Translations under genes and position numbers: made by a program
Shown: positions 45,916 to 56,764 of the stretch, one piece after another
Numbering within the stretch: position 1 is the stretch's first letter
How the letters are laid out: every line of letters begins with the position of its first letter
Assembly (NCBI GenBank): GCA_030295235.1
Contig: AP026156.1
Coordinates: 199,001-263,000 of the forward strand
DNA: 64,000 nt
Direction of reading: 5' to 3'
Source: Fistulifera solaris
Lineage: Eukaryota > Bacillariophyta > Bacillariophyceae > Naviculales > Stauroneidaceae
Notes under the pieces: model-generated
What the model saw: the letters and a program-made list of their open reading frames with translations, nothing else
Told to the model about the DNA's origin: nothing
The model's database searches: none

Positions 45916-47535
45916 TTAAGCAATCACACCGGGCCGTGTACTGCTGTACGCTCCCAAAGTAGCTTCAATGCCCCTTGCTTCAATGAGATGCATAGCTTTG
46001 GTAAATGCTTTCTTCATCAACGGGTGCTGTCCGGTCTCACCGTAGATATCCGTCATATCGAGCCAGCATTGAGGATTCTTCTTGGCGGCCAACGCGGTTT
46101 GGTGCAACCGATCCCACTGGGGATCATGAGGAGCCAAAATCGAGCCCGCTTCGGTGGTGCCTTGACAGTATCGACACCACATGGCACTCACAATGGCCAA
46201 ACCATCCACACTGCGGCCCGCTTCCAAATTGTCCTTCAAAACAGGGATCACAAACTTGGGCTGTCGACTGCTGCCATCGTACGCGTTGCGATGAATCGTA
46301 TCGTTCATGGTGGGATTCGAGAAGCGTCCGGCAATAACTTTCCAGTACTCTGCCAAGTTCGTTTCGGGTACGGGCCCAACCGTCGGAATAATCTCGTTCA
46401 CTTCGAGTGCATCCAAGAAAGCCCGAATCGGCGCGTGTTCCATGGCATCGTGCACATACTTCAAACCCAACAGAGCACTGGGATACACCAGACTGGCGTG
46501 TCCACCATTCAAAACGCGAATTTTCATATTTTCAAACGGATGTACGTCTTCCACAAATTGCACTCCGACTTGATCCAAATCGGGTCGTCCGTTCGAGAAC
46601 TTGTCTTCCAACACCCACTGTCGGAAGGGCTCACAAAAGACGGGAAATGCATCTTCGACACCGAACTGGTCCATCAGATAGTCGCGCTCGAGATCGGACG
46701 TTGCGGGTGTGATACGGTCTACCATACTGTTGGGAAACTGAACATTCTCTTCGATCCAGTCCGCCATGTACGGATCCGTCAGGCGTGCCATACCGAGCGT
46801 CACTTCTTTGCAAACATGTCCGTTTTCCGGGACATTGTCACACGACATGATCGTAAAAGGAGCTACTGCCGACTCTTTTCGTTTCTGTAAAGCTTGTATC
46901 ATGATTCCAAAGATGGTGGAAGGATGATCCGGATTTTCGATATCTTTCACAATGTGATGGTTATTCGGATCGAACTTTCCTGTGTTGGGGTTCAAAAGTA
47001 TCCACTTTCGGTGACCGTCAAACTAGCGATTTTGATATTGGGATTCAAAAGAGCTCGTTTGAGAGGCGCATGCGTGTGAAGGTCGACGGGACAAAAATCC
47101 ACCATACTCCCAATCACCCGTGCTTCAGCCGTATCTCCATCGCGTTCTACCAGTACTTGCAACCAGTCTTGCGATTCCAGCATGTCGCGTTTGTCCACAT
47201 CAAACGACATGACACCTCCACCCAAAATGCCCCAATTGTGCTGCGACGCATCCTTGTCGAGCAAATCGTCCATGTACGTCGCCATGTGCGCACGGTGAAA
47301 GTTACCGAGTCCGACCTGTGAAGAGAAAGAAATAAAGAAAGGAGAGAGAGAGTCCGTGAAAGGATGGAGCGCGCGCGAACGACGCACTCGTTCGTTGCAA
47401 ATAACTTACGTGTAAGATTCCTGGAGTAATGTTCGCACGATTGTACGAAGGGATCCGAATCGAGCTACTCAAGGATTTCAAAGCAGCATCGGAAAGACGC
47501 CAAGTCGAAGAGCGTTGTAATTGAACGGCGGCCAT
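45916..47535 (-). CDS. mannitol 2-dehydrogenase-type long-chain polyol dehydrogenase (two exons, one frame break)
   Basis: This NAD(P)-dependent enzyme would interconvert mannitol (or a related polyol) and its ketose, e.g. fructose. Exon 1 is 47535-47410 and exon 2 is 47315-45916, separated by a 94-bp GT-AG intron. The spliced product is about 508 residues, normal for the family. It starts the nucleotide-binding fold at ILHVGLGNFHRAH. The catalytic K-x4-N-x2-H pattern is present as K-IRVL-N-GG-H in the C-terminal half. One base is missing near 47000 at a T4 run: GGATAC then TTTTGAAC stops, while T5 reads GYFLNPNTGKFDP, as in the family. Length 1526 is one short of a multiple of three. No targeting sequence is obvious, so a cytosolic role in polyol storage or osmolyte metabolism is inferred. 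Confidence 0.87.
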
Positions 47536-48262
47536 TTTCTCCTTCAAAATGTGCGTTGGTCGAAAACAAAAATCTGCAGCAACGAAATGCCAAGCAAAAA
47601 CCAGTCGAGGCGTGAATTTATGAATGAAGATCAAAGAGACTCGAGTCAGAAAAAGCGAATGGTTGTCGTTTACATCGGCAAAACAAAAACAAAGGCAAGA
47701 TTCATTCCTTCGTCCGATCGACCGAACGGACAGAATTCGAACGCCATTTCCTTGCGTCTCTTAGAACTCACGTTTCATGTTCGTTTCTCCGAAACTCAGA
47801 TGGCTTAATTGTTGATTCTTGTTCTTGTGTTCTCTTTTTTGAAGGGTTTTCCCTTTCGACACACCTTCCCTTTCAATGAGCTTCGGAAAAATGTTGTGCG
47901 ATGCAAAAAGTGAACCCCCGAATTCTTATCTTTTCGCCGGACTGGAACACGTCACTGTGGCATAGAGTGTACGTGACAAGATCGGTCGGACATTTTTATA
48001 GCTAGAGTGGGAGAAAGACATGTCTCGTCCAGGGAAATGATCCTTTCTACAAGTAGTTTTTAGCAGACAAACCATTCCACTGAAACATATTGAGTGTAAG
48101 TTGTTAGTGAACTTTGCTTAAAAGTATCGCTAACGAGATTGTCTACGACTCCGTATTTACGTACTTTTGGGTGACCGACATCAAAGCATCGATTGAGTCG
48201 GTCCAACTAGATTTCTAGATTTTCTGGAACTAGTATTTGCGCAGGAACTACGGCTTCCAATG
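47536..48262. other. intergenic, no gene recognised
   Basis: 727 bp that include the polyol dehydrogenase promoter and the 3' flank of the PAP2 gene. A plus-strand frame at 47521-47808 has no recognisable features. Confidence 0.4.
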
Positions 48263-49096
48263 CTATGATTCCCGCTTTTCTACATCCTTCTTCTTATCTC
48301 GACCCAGCAGACTCGATATTTTGCGTTCAAACGAACTGACCGTCATTCCTCCCACGACCAACGGCACCCACAACATGGAGTACGGCAACAATCCATCGCG
48401 CAACAAATGCTCGGAAATCCATCGCGTCAGTGAACTATTCGCCATGGTCGTCCAATGCCACCACGCAGTTCCATTGATACTTCCCAAAACCAGACCGACC
48501 CCAATTTGTTCCCACGTATGAAAGGCTGTAATGCGGACGCGATAATACAAACTCATTGCTATATACAGCAACAAAGGAACCGCCGTAATGGGAAATTGAC
48601 AGGCAGTAAAGCAACCAATGAATCCCAAACTCATGGCGTGAGAGGATGGCATGCCGTGGTCGTTGGGCATAACAATATCGCTGGTGACGGATGTTGCATC
48701 GGCTGTGATGGGACGCTCTTGTCGCAAGAGTCGTTTGAGTATTTTTGACAAAATTCCATTCGAAACGGAACCCAAAAACAAAGAAACCGTCCAAGCGTTT
48801 CGAAAATAAACAATGGCACAAAAGACGGAACCGCCGACGAACAAAGAAGTGGTCGATCCGACGAATCGAATGACTTGTGTCATAGTATCATCTGTAATAG
48901 TAGTAGTAGTGCGGATATCATCGTCGAAAGGAGACGCCGTTCTGGTTGTAACAACAACCGCCAGTTTCCGAACGGATGCTCGGTGATGTAATGAAGTGGT
49001 GGCTGTCGTTGTCGGCATCATCATCACTCGAAAGGCCTCAATGGTCGGAAGAGCGGCAGAAACAATAACCAATAGGAATGCTACAGCCCGGAACAT
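48263..49096 (-). CDS. PAP2-family lipid phosphatase, dolichyldiphosphatase-like, probably plastid-targeted
   Basis: This single intact exon encodes 277 residues. Residues 1-21 form a signal peptide ending ALPTIEA, followed by F22 and a Ser/Thr/Arg-rich stretch. That A|F pattern is the ASAFAP-type bipartite plastid signal of diatoms. The PAP2 catalytic motifs are K-R-LLRQE-RP (C1), MPSSHAMS (C2) and YYRVRITAFHTWEQ (C3), with the nucleophile His in C3; the usual final Asp is replaced by Gln/Glu, as in dolichyl-pyrophosphatase-like members. Four to six membrane segments surround them. The likely activity is removal of phosphate from a polyprenyl or other lipid phosphate in a plastid membrane. 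Confidence 0.75.
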   Translation of the reverse strand: MFRAVAFLLVIVSAALPTIEAFRVMMMPTTTATTSLHHRASVRKLAVVVTTRTASPFDDDIRTTTTITDDTMTQVIRFVGSTTSLFVGGSVFCAIVYFRNAWTVSLFLGSVSNGILSKILKRLLRQERPITADATSVTSDIVMPNDHGMPSSHAMSLGFIGCFTACQFPITAVPLLLYIAMSLYYRVRITAFHTWEQIGVGLVLGSINGTAWWHWTTMANSSLTRWISEHLLRDGLLPYSMLWVPLVVGGMTVSSFERKISSLLGRDKKKDVEKRES

Positions 49097-50483
49097 ATGA
49101 ATATAATAAAGGAAGAAAACTCAATCAGTAGCGATAATAATACAACAGGTTTAGTGTTCCTCTTCTTTTGACTGATTGCCTTTTTCACGGTGTCATCATT
49201 ATTATTTTATCATCATCGTCGTCGGCACTTTTTTGTGCGATGAAAAAGTGCGTTGCGAAACGCGCGCGAGGCGGACGACGACCTGACCAACGGACACCGC
49301 TGCGATACAATTACTTAGATCGATTCCCTGTATAGAGTGAAAACATAGCGAACTGGAGTACCGCTAAGATGAAGTGTGCATCCCTTTTTTTCTTTTGCGA
49401 TGCTGATGAACAACAAATAACACCATAACGATGAGCTCTGCTCGAAGCATTGCATTTACTAATCGAGCGCCAAGAATTCGCTAATATAGTTGTAAACCAT
49501 GAAGCTTCATAGAAATAAAAGGCTATCTGAGAAATGAAAGCTGCGAAAAGGCAACCAGCTGTTATAGCGGCAGGTGTCGGAGGCAAATGCTTTCACTTGA
49601 CGTTACCGTTGTAGAAGCGTTGACTCTTTCCTGAAAATATCTCAAAGAACCTCACTTTTTGAACGAAGCAATTTGCGCTGTAAGATCGTGAGACAACGCA
49701 TTGGATGACACGCAACGCCATGAGGAGTTTTTCGTGCAGGAGTTTTGAACAATTTGCTGGGGTATTCCGAATACGGTGGACTCGACCGTAGACTCGGTCT
49801 CAAATCCAGTTCGATGCCGCGTTTGAAAGAAGCAAGGAAACTCGCAGCAACTCTACCCTACATGGGGTACACGAGAGATACAATTCACACCACTGAAAGA
49901 CGGCACTCCCCTACGAATGAATCATCCATTTCGATTGTTCAAGACCTCCTCGGAAATATCTCGCGGTCTTGGGCTTCTTGGCACTGCAATACCCGGCAGC
50001 TTGTGTAACGTACATCATGTACAAATAGGGCTCGATTTGCCGGAGCCCCTTCTTGTAGCAGGGTTGGCTGTTGATGATCGAACCAGTTGTCATGATCGAT
50101 GCATTCCATGCGAGCGTGGTCAAGCGGAATCCAGCTCAAGATATGTCATTCGCAATAGACTTCTTTGGATTGAATACGCATCAAGGGAGGAACAATCGTA
50201 GCCGCCTTCTGTTATAATATCCTCTCGAATTCCTGCTAACGAAGAAATGACTTGATTTCGGAAAACGCCAGCTGAGCTCTCTCAGAGAAGTCCGTGCTGC
50301 TTTTTCGTGGAAGCACTGTAACAACTCTCTTTTACAAAAGGGTGCGTACATGCACAACACGGACTATGATTTACTCGGAAAAGATTCTACTTATTGAAGG
50401 AATAAATTACGTCTCGGGTCATCGAGTGAAAGAGAAACAACAGGAACCGACAACTGCATGAAGGAACCTTGTCATTAGCTACC
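49097..50483. other. long intergenic stretch, no gene recognised
   Basis: 1.39 kb between PAP2 and the MYND gene. It starts with a repetitive AT-rich segment (ATTATTATTTTATCATCATCG, near 49198-49218). Several open frames up to 94 codons lack motifs, ATG starts or signal sequences that would support them. Confidence 0.4.
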
Positions 50484-51490
50484 TCATTCATTTGCTGGTG
50501 CTAGTTCGACAAACATATCGATAACTCCAGGTATGCGATGAAACAGGCGTAGGCCATTGAGAAGCGCGACAAAGACAGGCAAATTATCGTGAACTGGACC
50601 CATCATGAGCAACAATGTGCCCAATTTCTTGTCATTTAGCATTCCAGAAACACGCTCGAAATCGAGTAAAACAGGTCGCATAACCGACAAGTCAACGGCG
50701 TCAAAGGCCTGCAAAAGTTGCTCTACTTGCATGCGCTGTGTTTGACTTCCGGTGAGCATCTCTTGCACTTTTGAACGGACAGCTAAAATTCGCTTTAGTT
50801 CCGTATTCTGAAACGCAAAATCGACAACTTGAGCAATAGCATCATGCGAAGCAATGATTCGCAGCTTGATGATAAGGACGGCCATGAGAAACGGTACTCT
50901 TAGCGGTAGCTCCCTCAATCCCGGGCTTTCCTCGAGTATATCGTCAAAACGACAGTTGTGCTCAGTGGGGTACTCCGTGTAGTCCCATGGCTGGACACGA
51001 TCGTTCACTCGGTCTCGAATATAGCTAAAGGCCTCGTCATCTCGATTCATGTACAAAAAGCGAACGGAATGCGAAACATCTCAGAGTTTCGAAACTTGAT
51101 CGCAATGCATTGCACATAATACATGAGTGCTAGAATCCAATTGGGCTCAAAGTCACTCACATACGCGGCGGTCCAGTACGAGTCCGCCATGTCGGCAAAA
51201 GCGCGCGCAGCCCTACTTTGCGTCGCTGGGTCCATCGTATCCTGTTGAAGCTGAATCACCGCCTCATCTAAGACATGCATATGGCGCGAAACCTCGTCAC
51301 ACAACTCCTGGTGCTCTTCCGCGTGCGCTCGCTTGCAGCTGAAAGTGCAATACCAGGCCACCTTGCAACGCGAACAACGGATCAAGTCGGCGGGCTTTTC
51401 GTGACAGGTGAAACAATAGAACTCATCTTTCAGATGTGTATCGATTCCTTCGTAATACGGGAACATTGGGTCCGATGTTGGTTGTGACAT
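50484..51490 (-). CDS. MYND-type zinc-finger protein (one single-base frame break)
   Basis: From ATG 51490 the protein is about 335 residues. The MYND finger lies at residues 27-63: C-FT-C ... C-SR-C ... WYC-TFS-C ... H-QEL-C, the full C2-C2-C2-HC ligand set. An alpha-helical region without recognised catalytic motifs follows; no SET domain is seen. One base is missing at a T5 run near 51057; with T6 the frame continues FAFLYMNRDDEAFSYI and runs to the stop at 50484. Length 1007 is one short of a multiple of three. MYND fingers mediate protein-protein contacts with proline-rich partners; the role here is unknown. Confidence 0.78.
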
Positions 51491-52156
51491 CTTCACAGTA
51501 TTCACAACATCGAGGCCTTGAAATAATTGTGATGTTTGACACGATGCGCTCGTGTGATCACCTTGTTTGAGTTCGACATGAACGTGTACACTTGCGAAAC
51601 GCAACTGGTAAAGTATTGGACGAGTTTACTTGCGAAGGATAAAGTATGGCTCAACGGAGGAACTGCACAATCCTAAAAGGCGACGAAGGAAAGGATCCCA
51701 ATATTGCCGTTCAGACGTCGTTACTCTGCGGATCTTGTTGTATTACTCCGTAGCTTCTTAGCTTCCCTTTCTCTAATTAGCAATTGTCTTCCTATCGTCA
51801 TGGGCTTTCGTGCCTCTGCTAGCGAAGGGACCGATTCCATTCTACGGAACAACCTTAACGAGTCTGTGCCAAGAACGCACATTGGAAGGCTCTATTTCGA
51901 ATAAGACATCCTGGTACAGCACTTGTTGTTTGCTTTGGAGGATGGTTAACAATTTTGAACCATTTGCCTTGCGTATTTGTAATTGAGCCGACAGACTCGA
52001 CGACTCGCATCACGATGAAAAGTAGAGTTTATTACTTCACATTCATTTTATCCTATAAAAAGCGTCTTCTCAGTAATCGATCCGTTCGTTCTACTAGTCT
52101 TCTCTACTTTATCGCTCTCTCTCTCTCTGCTTACTATACGCCGTAACCCCCTAGTT
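51491..52156. other. intergenic, no gene recognised
   Basis: Contains the MYND promoter side and the Sec61 gamma 3' flank, with a (CT)n run near 52113-52128. Confidence 0.4.
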
Positions 52157-52374
52157 TTAACCACCCACCAAAATGTTGTTAATGGGAATATGAATCAATT
52201 TGACAAAGAATCCGATAAATCCCATGATCAAAAAGCCAATACTGGTCGCTCTCGCAATTTGCGTAAACTCTTTGCGATCCGGTTTGGTACATTTTGCACC
52301 AAATGCAAGGAATCCTTGGCAAATTGACGCAAGGGTTCCACGAGGACTTCTTGAAAGCCTTGTTTGTCGGACAT
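52157..52374 (-). CDS. SEC61G: Sec61 gamma subunit of the ER translocon (one single-base frame break)
   Basis: This is a small tail-anchored subunit of the Sec61/SecYEG protein-conducting channel. From ATG 52374 it reads [26 protein letters not shown], then [20 protein letters not shown] and [20 protein letters not shown] to ILVGG. That is essentially the conserved family sequence over 72 residues, with the single membrane helix at the C-terminal end. The two halves are in different frames: one base is missing at an A4 run (GTGCAAAATG, near 52298). With A5 the reading is continuous. Length 218 is one short of a multiple of three. As an essential gene it is very unlikely to be truly broken. 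Confidence 0.9.
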
Positions 52375-53026
52375 TTTTTACTGACGAATGAAGTGATGGA
52401 TGAATAAGGCTGTTTCGACAGAAAAAGAAGAAGCAAGGACTGCGTGAGAAAGCACCTTAAAGGAGAAGAAAGAAGAACAACGAAAGACACGCCCCCAATA
52501 CAGGGTCATTTGACGAAAGAACGGTCGACGGGCCGCCCGGTGATGGAAGGCGTTTCCTGCGAGCGCTTATGAACGCGTCCTCTTTCTTTCCATCCTCTAT
52601 CATTTTATGAACGTACCGAACTAGAAAAAGAGTTCGTTGGATGAGTTATTTCAATGACAATCACACAAATGCCAGGCAAGTGATGCGTGATGCGTTTGCA
52701 ATAATAAAAGCAAACAGCAACGCCTTTTTTTTTGCGAGGCGTGGAAGTGACCGTCTGTCCGTGGTCACAAGCCAAACTGGTCGTGACTGAAGACAAACAA
52801 GGCTGTGGCCTGTCCGTAGGTCGTTTTTATGCCTCTCCCCGCATGCATTTTTCCTCGTCGATCGCGCCTCGCGTCTCCCACACGTTTTTTTCGCCTTTCA
52901 TTTTCACAGAAAAAATAATTATTTCACATTCCGTTATTATATGCTCTTCTAACTTGCTTTCCTATTCTTGCCTGTCCTTTTTTTATATACCTTCTTCTAC
53001 TTTCTAATTCATTGCGTTCTCAAAGA
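52375..53026. promoter_or_regulatory. divergent intergenic region (Sec61 gamma / Lys-rich protein)
   Basis: 652 bp between two genes transcribed apart. It has pyrimidine-rich stretches toward the plus-strand start, and no gene is recognised. Confidence 0.35.
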
Positions 53027-53671
53027 ATGGAACAATCTAAATTACAAGCACTGCACGATAGTTTATCGAAATTACGGAATGTTCCGTTGGGACAACACGG
53101 CGCTTCCTATTCCTGGCATAAAACCGTTCGACCTTCCGACAATTACGGTTTGCCCAATAATGTGTTGTATGCTCATTTTGTTCCGGAAGGCTCTTTGACT
53201 ACTGCAACTAATAATCATGGAGATGGACGATTCATTCAACGGGATTTTTCGCATCTTTCAACGCCCAGTCAAGAAGACAGCAAAGAACGTCGCAAACAGG
53301 CCAAGAAAGAAGCGGCCAAAGCTGCCAAATTAGAAGCGAAGCGATTGGCGAAATTAGAAGAAAAGAAACGACTCAAGAAACTCAACAAACAGCAGAGTAT
53401 GGATTCCAATATCACTCGTGAGTCAAACAACCAGGATGCTCCTTCTGACGAAAGAAAAGAGAAAAGACAAAAGAAAGAAAAGAAGAAAAAGAAGAAGGAA
53501 CAGTCAGAGGAAAGAAATGATGCGGTTGCTGAGGATTCATCGTCCACCTTGGATCAGAAGCAAATTAAGAAACGGAGAAGAGAGGAAACGATCGAAACAT
53601 CGACCAAAGAGTCGACAACAAAACCGGAGAAGAAATCGAAAAAGACAAGAAGAAATCGGCCAAATAACTAA
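53027..53671 (+). CDS. lysine-rich basic protein, likely nuclear or nucleolar, unrecognised family
   Basis: From ATG 53027 the frame encodes 214 residues. Residues 1-60 are of normal composition with a possibly conserved block (LRNVPLGQHGASYSWHKTVR). From about residue 85 the protein is dominated by Lys, Glu and Arg, with runs such as KKEKKKKKKEQ and several KKRRRE / KKSKKTRR stretches that would serve as nuclear localisation signals. The middle is predicted coiled coil or disordered. Such composition is common in ribosome-biogenesis or RNA-associated factors, but no specific domain is visible. It is convergent with the PRPP synthetase-like gene (stop at 53918). Confidence 0.65.
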   Translation: MEQSKLQALHDSLSKLRNVPLGQHGASYSWHKTVRPSDNYGLPNNVLYAHFVPEGSLTTATNNHGDGRFIQRDFSHLSTPSQEDSKERRKQAKKEAAKAAKLEAKRLAKLEEKKRLKKLNKQQSMDSNITRESNNQDAPSDERKEKRQKKEKKKKKKEQSEERNDAVAEDSSSTLDQKQIKKRRREETIETSTKESTTKPEKKSKKTRRNRPNN

Positions 53672-53917
53672 AGATGATGATTGAACTTGTATCTACACTT
53701 CAGCTTTCAGGATGGCGGACCATCACAATGACACGAATTTAGGTCGTCCTATTGCAGGTTGAGAGGTATCCGTCGAACCGCTGCAGCATTCATTCGAATG
53801 GTATAAGCCGGAATAGGCAAATTGATAACAATGCCTTTTTTATTATTGTGGTTAAAATTGGCCAACGCGCTCGAAATCGAAATCGTCGAACACTATACTA
53901 TTCATCGTCGATTCAAC

Positions 53918-55051
53918 TCACCAATCGTCACTGTTGGTGGTGTAATAATCCAAGTCGTGCAAGATCAATTCCGTCAAATCCAAAACTTCAAAGACACCGT
54001 CTTCGACGGGCAATGTACTCGTCACGGTTGGAATGGAATTGGTCACCCAGAATTTATCAAAGCAGTGTCGATCTCCACCCACATTGAATCGTTGATAACT
54101 TTGGTTGGGAAAGACGGCGTGTGTGACAAAGGCCGAAACACTCGCCGCACCAGCTTGCTTCAATACAAGCGCCGATTCGTACAAGGTCCCACCCGTTTGC
54201 ACTAAATCATCGACAATACAAATGTGCTTCCCGGCAACGTTCCCATCTTGAATGACAACCGTCCTTTGATCGTTCGGACCCCGCGTTTTGCCACACACAA
54301 TGAGTTCAAATTCGTCTTGAAAGAATGCCCCAAAGCGTTTGGCGGCACCATCGTCGGGAAAGGCAATTCCATTAATGTTGGTGGATTTCAATTGTCGTTT
54401 CAACAAGGGGATCGCCGAATGCAACGATGCCACGGCGTTGCCGTGCAAATAAAACCGATTTTGGAGTGTGTGCAAATCGTACACCATCAATCGTGTGGGC
54501 CGACCGCAACTCGGTAATGAACTGAACATATGCGCATACGTGGCCGCCGTGGCAACTTGTCCTTCCCGTGTGACACGTTCCATCGTCCCGACGGGAGAAT
54601 ACGGCAAGACTACCGTCAATGAGGCCACGAAGGATTGCAACAAACAAATGAGGACTTGAAATTGCGACAAGGTGACATCGTTGTTGTGAAAACTAGCCAA
54701 GAACAAGACATGTTGTCCGCTGAGTTCGTTGTGTGGATAAAAGCCGGTCATTTCAATGTTATCAGTGCCATCGGGGAATTTGTTCCAATGTGTCTTGTGA
54801 AAGACGAATCGTTCCGGATCGACTTTTTGAATTTGTAACGCCAGTGGTTCCGCGGCTTGAGCTGCGAGAATGTGGTAGCGTGGAAAGGAAGAAGAAGAAG
54901 CGGAGGCCATGTTGGGTGAACTATGAAAGAGACGGAACGAATGCCGATGACGTTGTGAAGTCGAGGAGGCTGATGATTCAACCCAACTGTGTACGGTGGA
55001 TGTGTAACACAAGAGAGCTGTCAAGCAGATGATGTAGAGATTTCCTATCAT
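53918..55051 (-). CDS. ribose-phosphate pyrophosphokinase-like protein (PRPP synthetase, plant type-4-like)
   Basis: This intact exon encodes 377 residues. It has two phosphoribosyltransferase-like halves: WNKFPDGTDNIEM and LPYSPVGTMERVTREGQVA in the first, and the PRPP-binding loop CIVDDLVQTGGTLYES in the second. VYDLHTLQNRFY corresponds to the ATP/ribose-5-phosphate region. The family makes PRPP for nucleotide, His, Trp and NAD synthesis. The first ~45 residues begin with a hydrophobic segment (NLYIICLTALLCYTSTVHSW) and a Ser-rich stretch, suggesting targeting through the ER to the plastid; an internal Met (MASASSSSFPRY) would give a cytosolic form. Its resemblance is to the divergent plant class, so phosphate regulation may differ. 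Confidence 0.8.
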   Translation of the reverse strand: MIGNLYIICLTALLCYTSTVHSWVESSASSTSQRHRHSFRLFHSSPNMASASSSSFPRYHILAAQAAEPLALQIQKVDPERFVFHKTHWNKFPDGTDNIEMTGFYPHNELSGQHVLFLASFHNNDVTLSQFQVLICLLQSFVASLTVVLPYSPVGTMERVTREGQVATAATYAHMFSSLPSCGRPTRLMVYDLHTLQNRFYLHGNAVASLHSAIPLLKRQLKSTNINGIAFPDDGAAKRFGAFFQDEFELIVCGKTRGPNDQRTVVIQDGNVAGKHICIVDDLVQTGGTLYESALVLKQAGAASVSAFVTHAVFPNQSYQRFNVGGDRHCFDKFWVTNSIPTVTSTLPVEDGVFEVLDLTELILHDLDYYTTNSDDW

Positions 55052-55682
55052 TCTAACTTTATTTCAGAAGGTTTTGGTTGCATTTATGAGACAAGATTCA
55101 AGTGGATTGGATTGACGAGAAAGATGCGATCGAACGCATTTACTTTCATCGGCATCCTTCCTTTCTTGTTCTCTGGTTGTTCGTTCTCGTTCGTCGGCGC
55201 GCCAAAAAGTATGCGGCTCTCGGATGGGAGCGCTTGTACGGCGTACGGCAAGGAGTGCCGGAGCGATGCAGGACAGGGATTAGGTGGCACGTGCCGAGCG
55301 TCAAATTCTGAAATTCATACTCTTTACTATAGGCGAAAGAGAAATCGTTCCCAAACTTTCTTAAAAGAGCAAAAACAGCAAGTGACTCTCTAAGCTGATA
55401 GAAGAAGTACAATCCTAACCCATGATCACATTTTGACTTAGGAAGCAAGCACGTGTCAAATGTCCGAGTATGAAAAGGAAAAAGCGTCCACGTCATGTTA
55501 TCCGAAAGATCGGCATTCGTTCTTTATGTTGTTGGCATGTGCATGTCCGCCTTCATCCTTTCATATTCGTTCTCTCATTCATTTCATCGAATTCCAATTT
55601 GACAAGGAAGCTGATCATCTTGTCAACCAAAGGAGAACCACGCTATTTATTTACGTGAAACAACGATATTACGATTTGCATC
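55052..55682. promoter_or_regulatory. divergent intergenic region (PRPP synthetase / FTR1)
   Basis: 631 bp upstream of both genes. No gene or known iron-response motif is recognised by eye. Confidence 0.35.
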
Positions 55683-56723
55683 ATGTCATCACTGTTCGAT
55701 TTTGCCGTCACGACGATTTTTGCTCGTGAATTCTTAGAAGGATCGATTATTATTGGGGAATATCGTACCATTGTTTTGAGAGGCGGTACCGAAGAAACCT
55801 TGGCGCCCGGATTGTTGCCCGAAGATGCGCTCGCGGCCATTACCTTGGCGGCACTCGTCGCGACGGGGTTGGCCTTACTGGTAATTGCCGCCATTGCCAT
55901 TCCATTGGCCGTTTTATCGAATGATTTTGATACAACAACTTCCAATATCATTGAAGGTGTCTCCAAGATAGTTGCCGGTATTTCATTACTCCAATTGTCG
56001 TTGAAATTACCCAAATTCTTGGGTTTGTACGGCAGTACCAAGAAGAAACACCCAAATTCGTCCGATGGTCGATTGACGTTACGTTCGATTCATTTCAATG
56101 TCGCTTGGAATATATGGAGAGAAGTCGCCGAATGTGGTGTCTTTTTAATTCCTTTCTTTCTCGCGGGAGATCAATTGAAAGCGATTCCATTGTCGGCCGT
56201 GACCGGTTCCTGTATTGGATTGTTAGTAGGGATCGGAATTTATGTCGCCAATCAACAATTGCGCAACACAACGGCCCTCGCTCTCTTTGGTGTCTTGTTG
56301 CTGGTGTTTTTGGCGGCGGGTTTGTTTACGGGAGGATGTCACAAGATTGAGCTCGAAGTGGGCTCCACAAAACAAGTGTGGGAAGTGTCCAATGACTTTT
56401 GGTCCGTTCATCGATTGCCCATGACCATTTTGAAACCCTTTGGATACAATGATTCGCGAACGATTTTGGAAATGGCGTGTTATTGGTCGTGTCTCTTGTT
56501 GGCACTCGTATTGCATGTTCGGAAATACCGAAAAGCGGCTTTGGTATCCGCATTGTCCGATACGCATCGCAAGGAACCGACGAACGACGTCGTTCTACCA
56601 GCGGATGATTTAGAGACAGTCGAACCGACCTTGACCGATTCGATTTATCGCAAGAGTACAGTAGGAGATGAAGAAGAAGGGACATTGGAGTTGGGAAGAA
56701 ATGGCGACAATGAATGTATGTAA
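55683..56723 (+). CDS. FTR1: FTR1-family high-affinity iron permease
   Basis: This intact single exon encodes 346 residues with about seven membrane segments. The first helix carries R15-E-F-L-E19 (AREFLEG), the REGLE iron-binding motif of FTR1/EfeU permeases. A second R-E-x-x-E lies at R146-E-V-A-E150 (WREVAECG), as in the family's other iron-binding helix. A basic loop (STKKKHP) lies between, and an acidic cytosolic tail (DEEEGTLELG) closes the protein. In fungi and algae the permease works with a multicopper ferroxidase for Fe(III) uptake; no ferroxidase is adjacent here. The stop is only 41 bp from the stop of the convergent cap methyltransferase gene. Confidence 0.88.
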   Translation: MSSLFDFAVTTIFAREFLEGSIIIGEYRTIVLRGGTEETLAPGLLPEDALAAITLAALVATGLALLVIAAIAIPLAVLSNDFDTTTSNIIEGVSKIVAGISLLQLSLKLPKFLGLYGSTKKKHPNSSDGRLTLRSIHFNVAWNIWREVAECGVFLIPFFLAGDQLKAIPLSAVTGSCIGLLVGIGIYVANQQLRNTTALALFGVLLLVFLAAGLFTGGCHKIELEVGSTKQVWEVSNDFWSVHRLPMTILKPFGYNDSRTILEMACYWSCLLLALVLHVRKYRKAALVSALSDTHRKEPTNDVVLPADDLETVEPTLTDSIYRKSTVGDEEEGTLELGRNGDNECM

Positions 56724-56764
56724 TTGAAAAAGGCCAAGTGTGTAATTCGAGAACCTAGTATTTT

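Noticed and set aside
45988-46890. 300-codon plus-strand open frame
   Set aside because: It lies wholly antisense to the well-supported polyol dehydrogenase gene and has no recognisable motif.
49311-49586. 91-codon minus-strand frame with a hydrophobic start
   Set aside because: It has no ATG at its start and no motif, and lies in otherwise gene-free sequence.
53269-53547. Phe/Ser-rich minus-strand frame
   Set aside because: It is the complement of the lysine-rich gene at 53027-53671.
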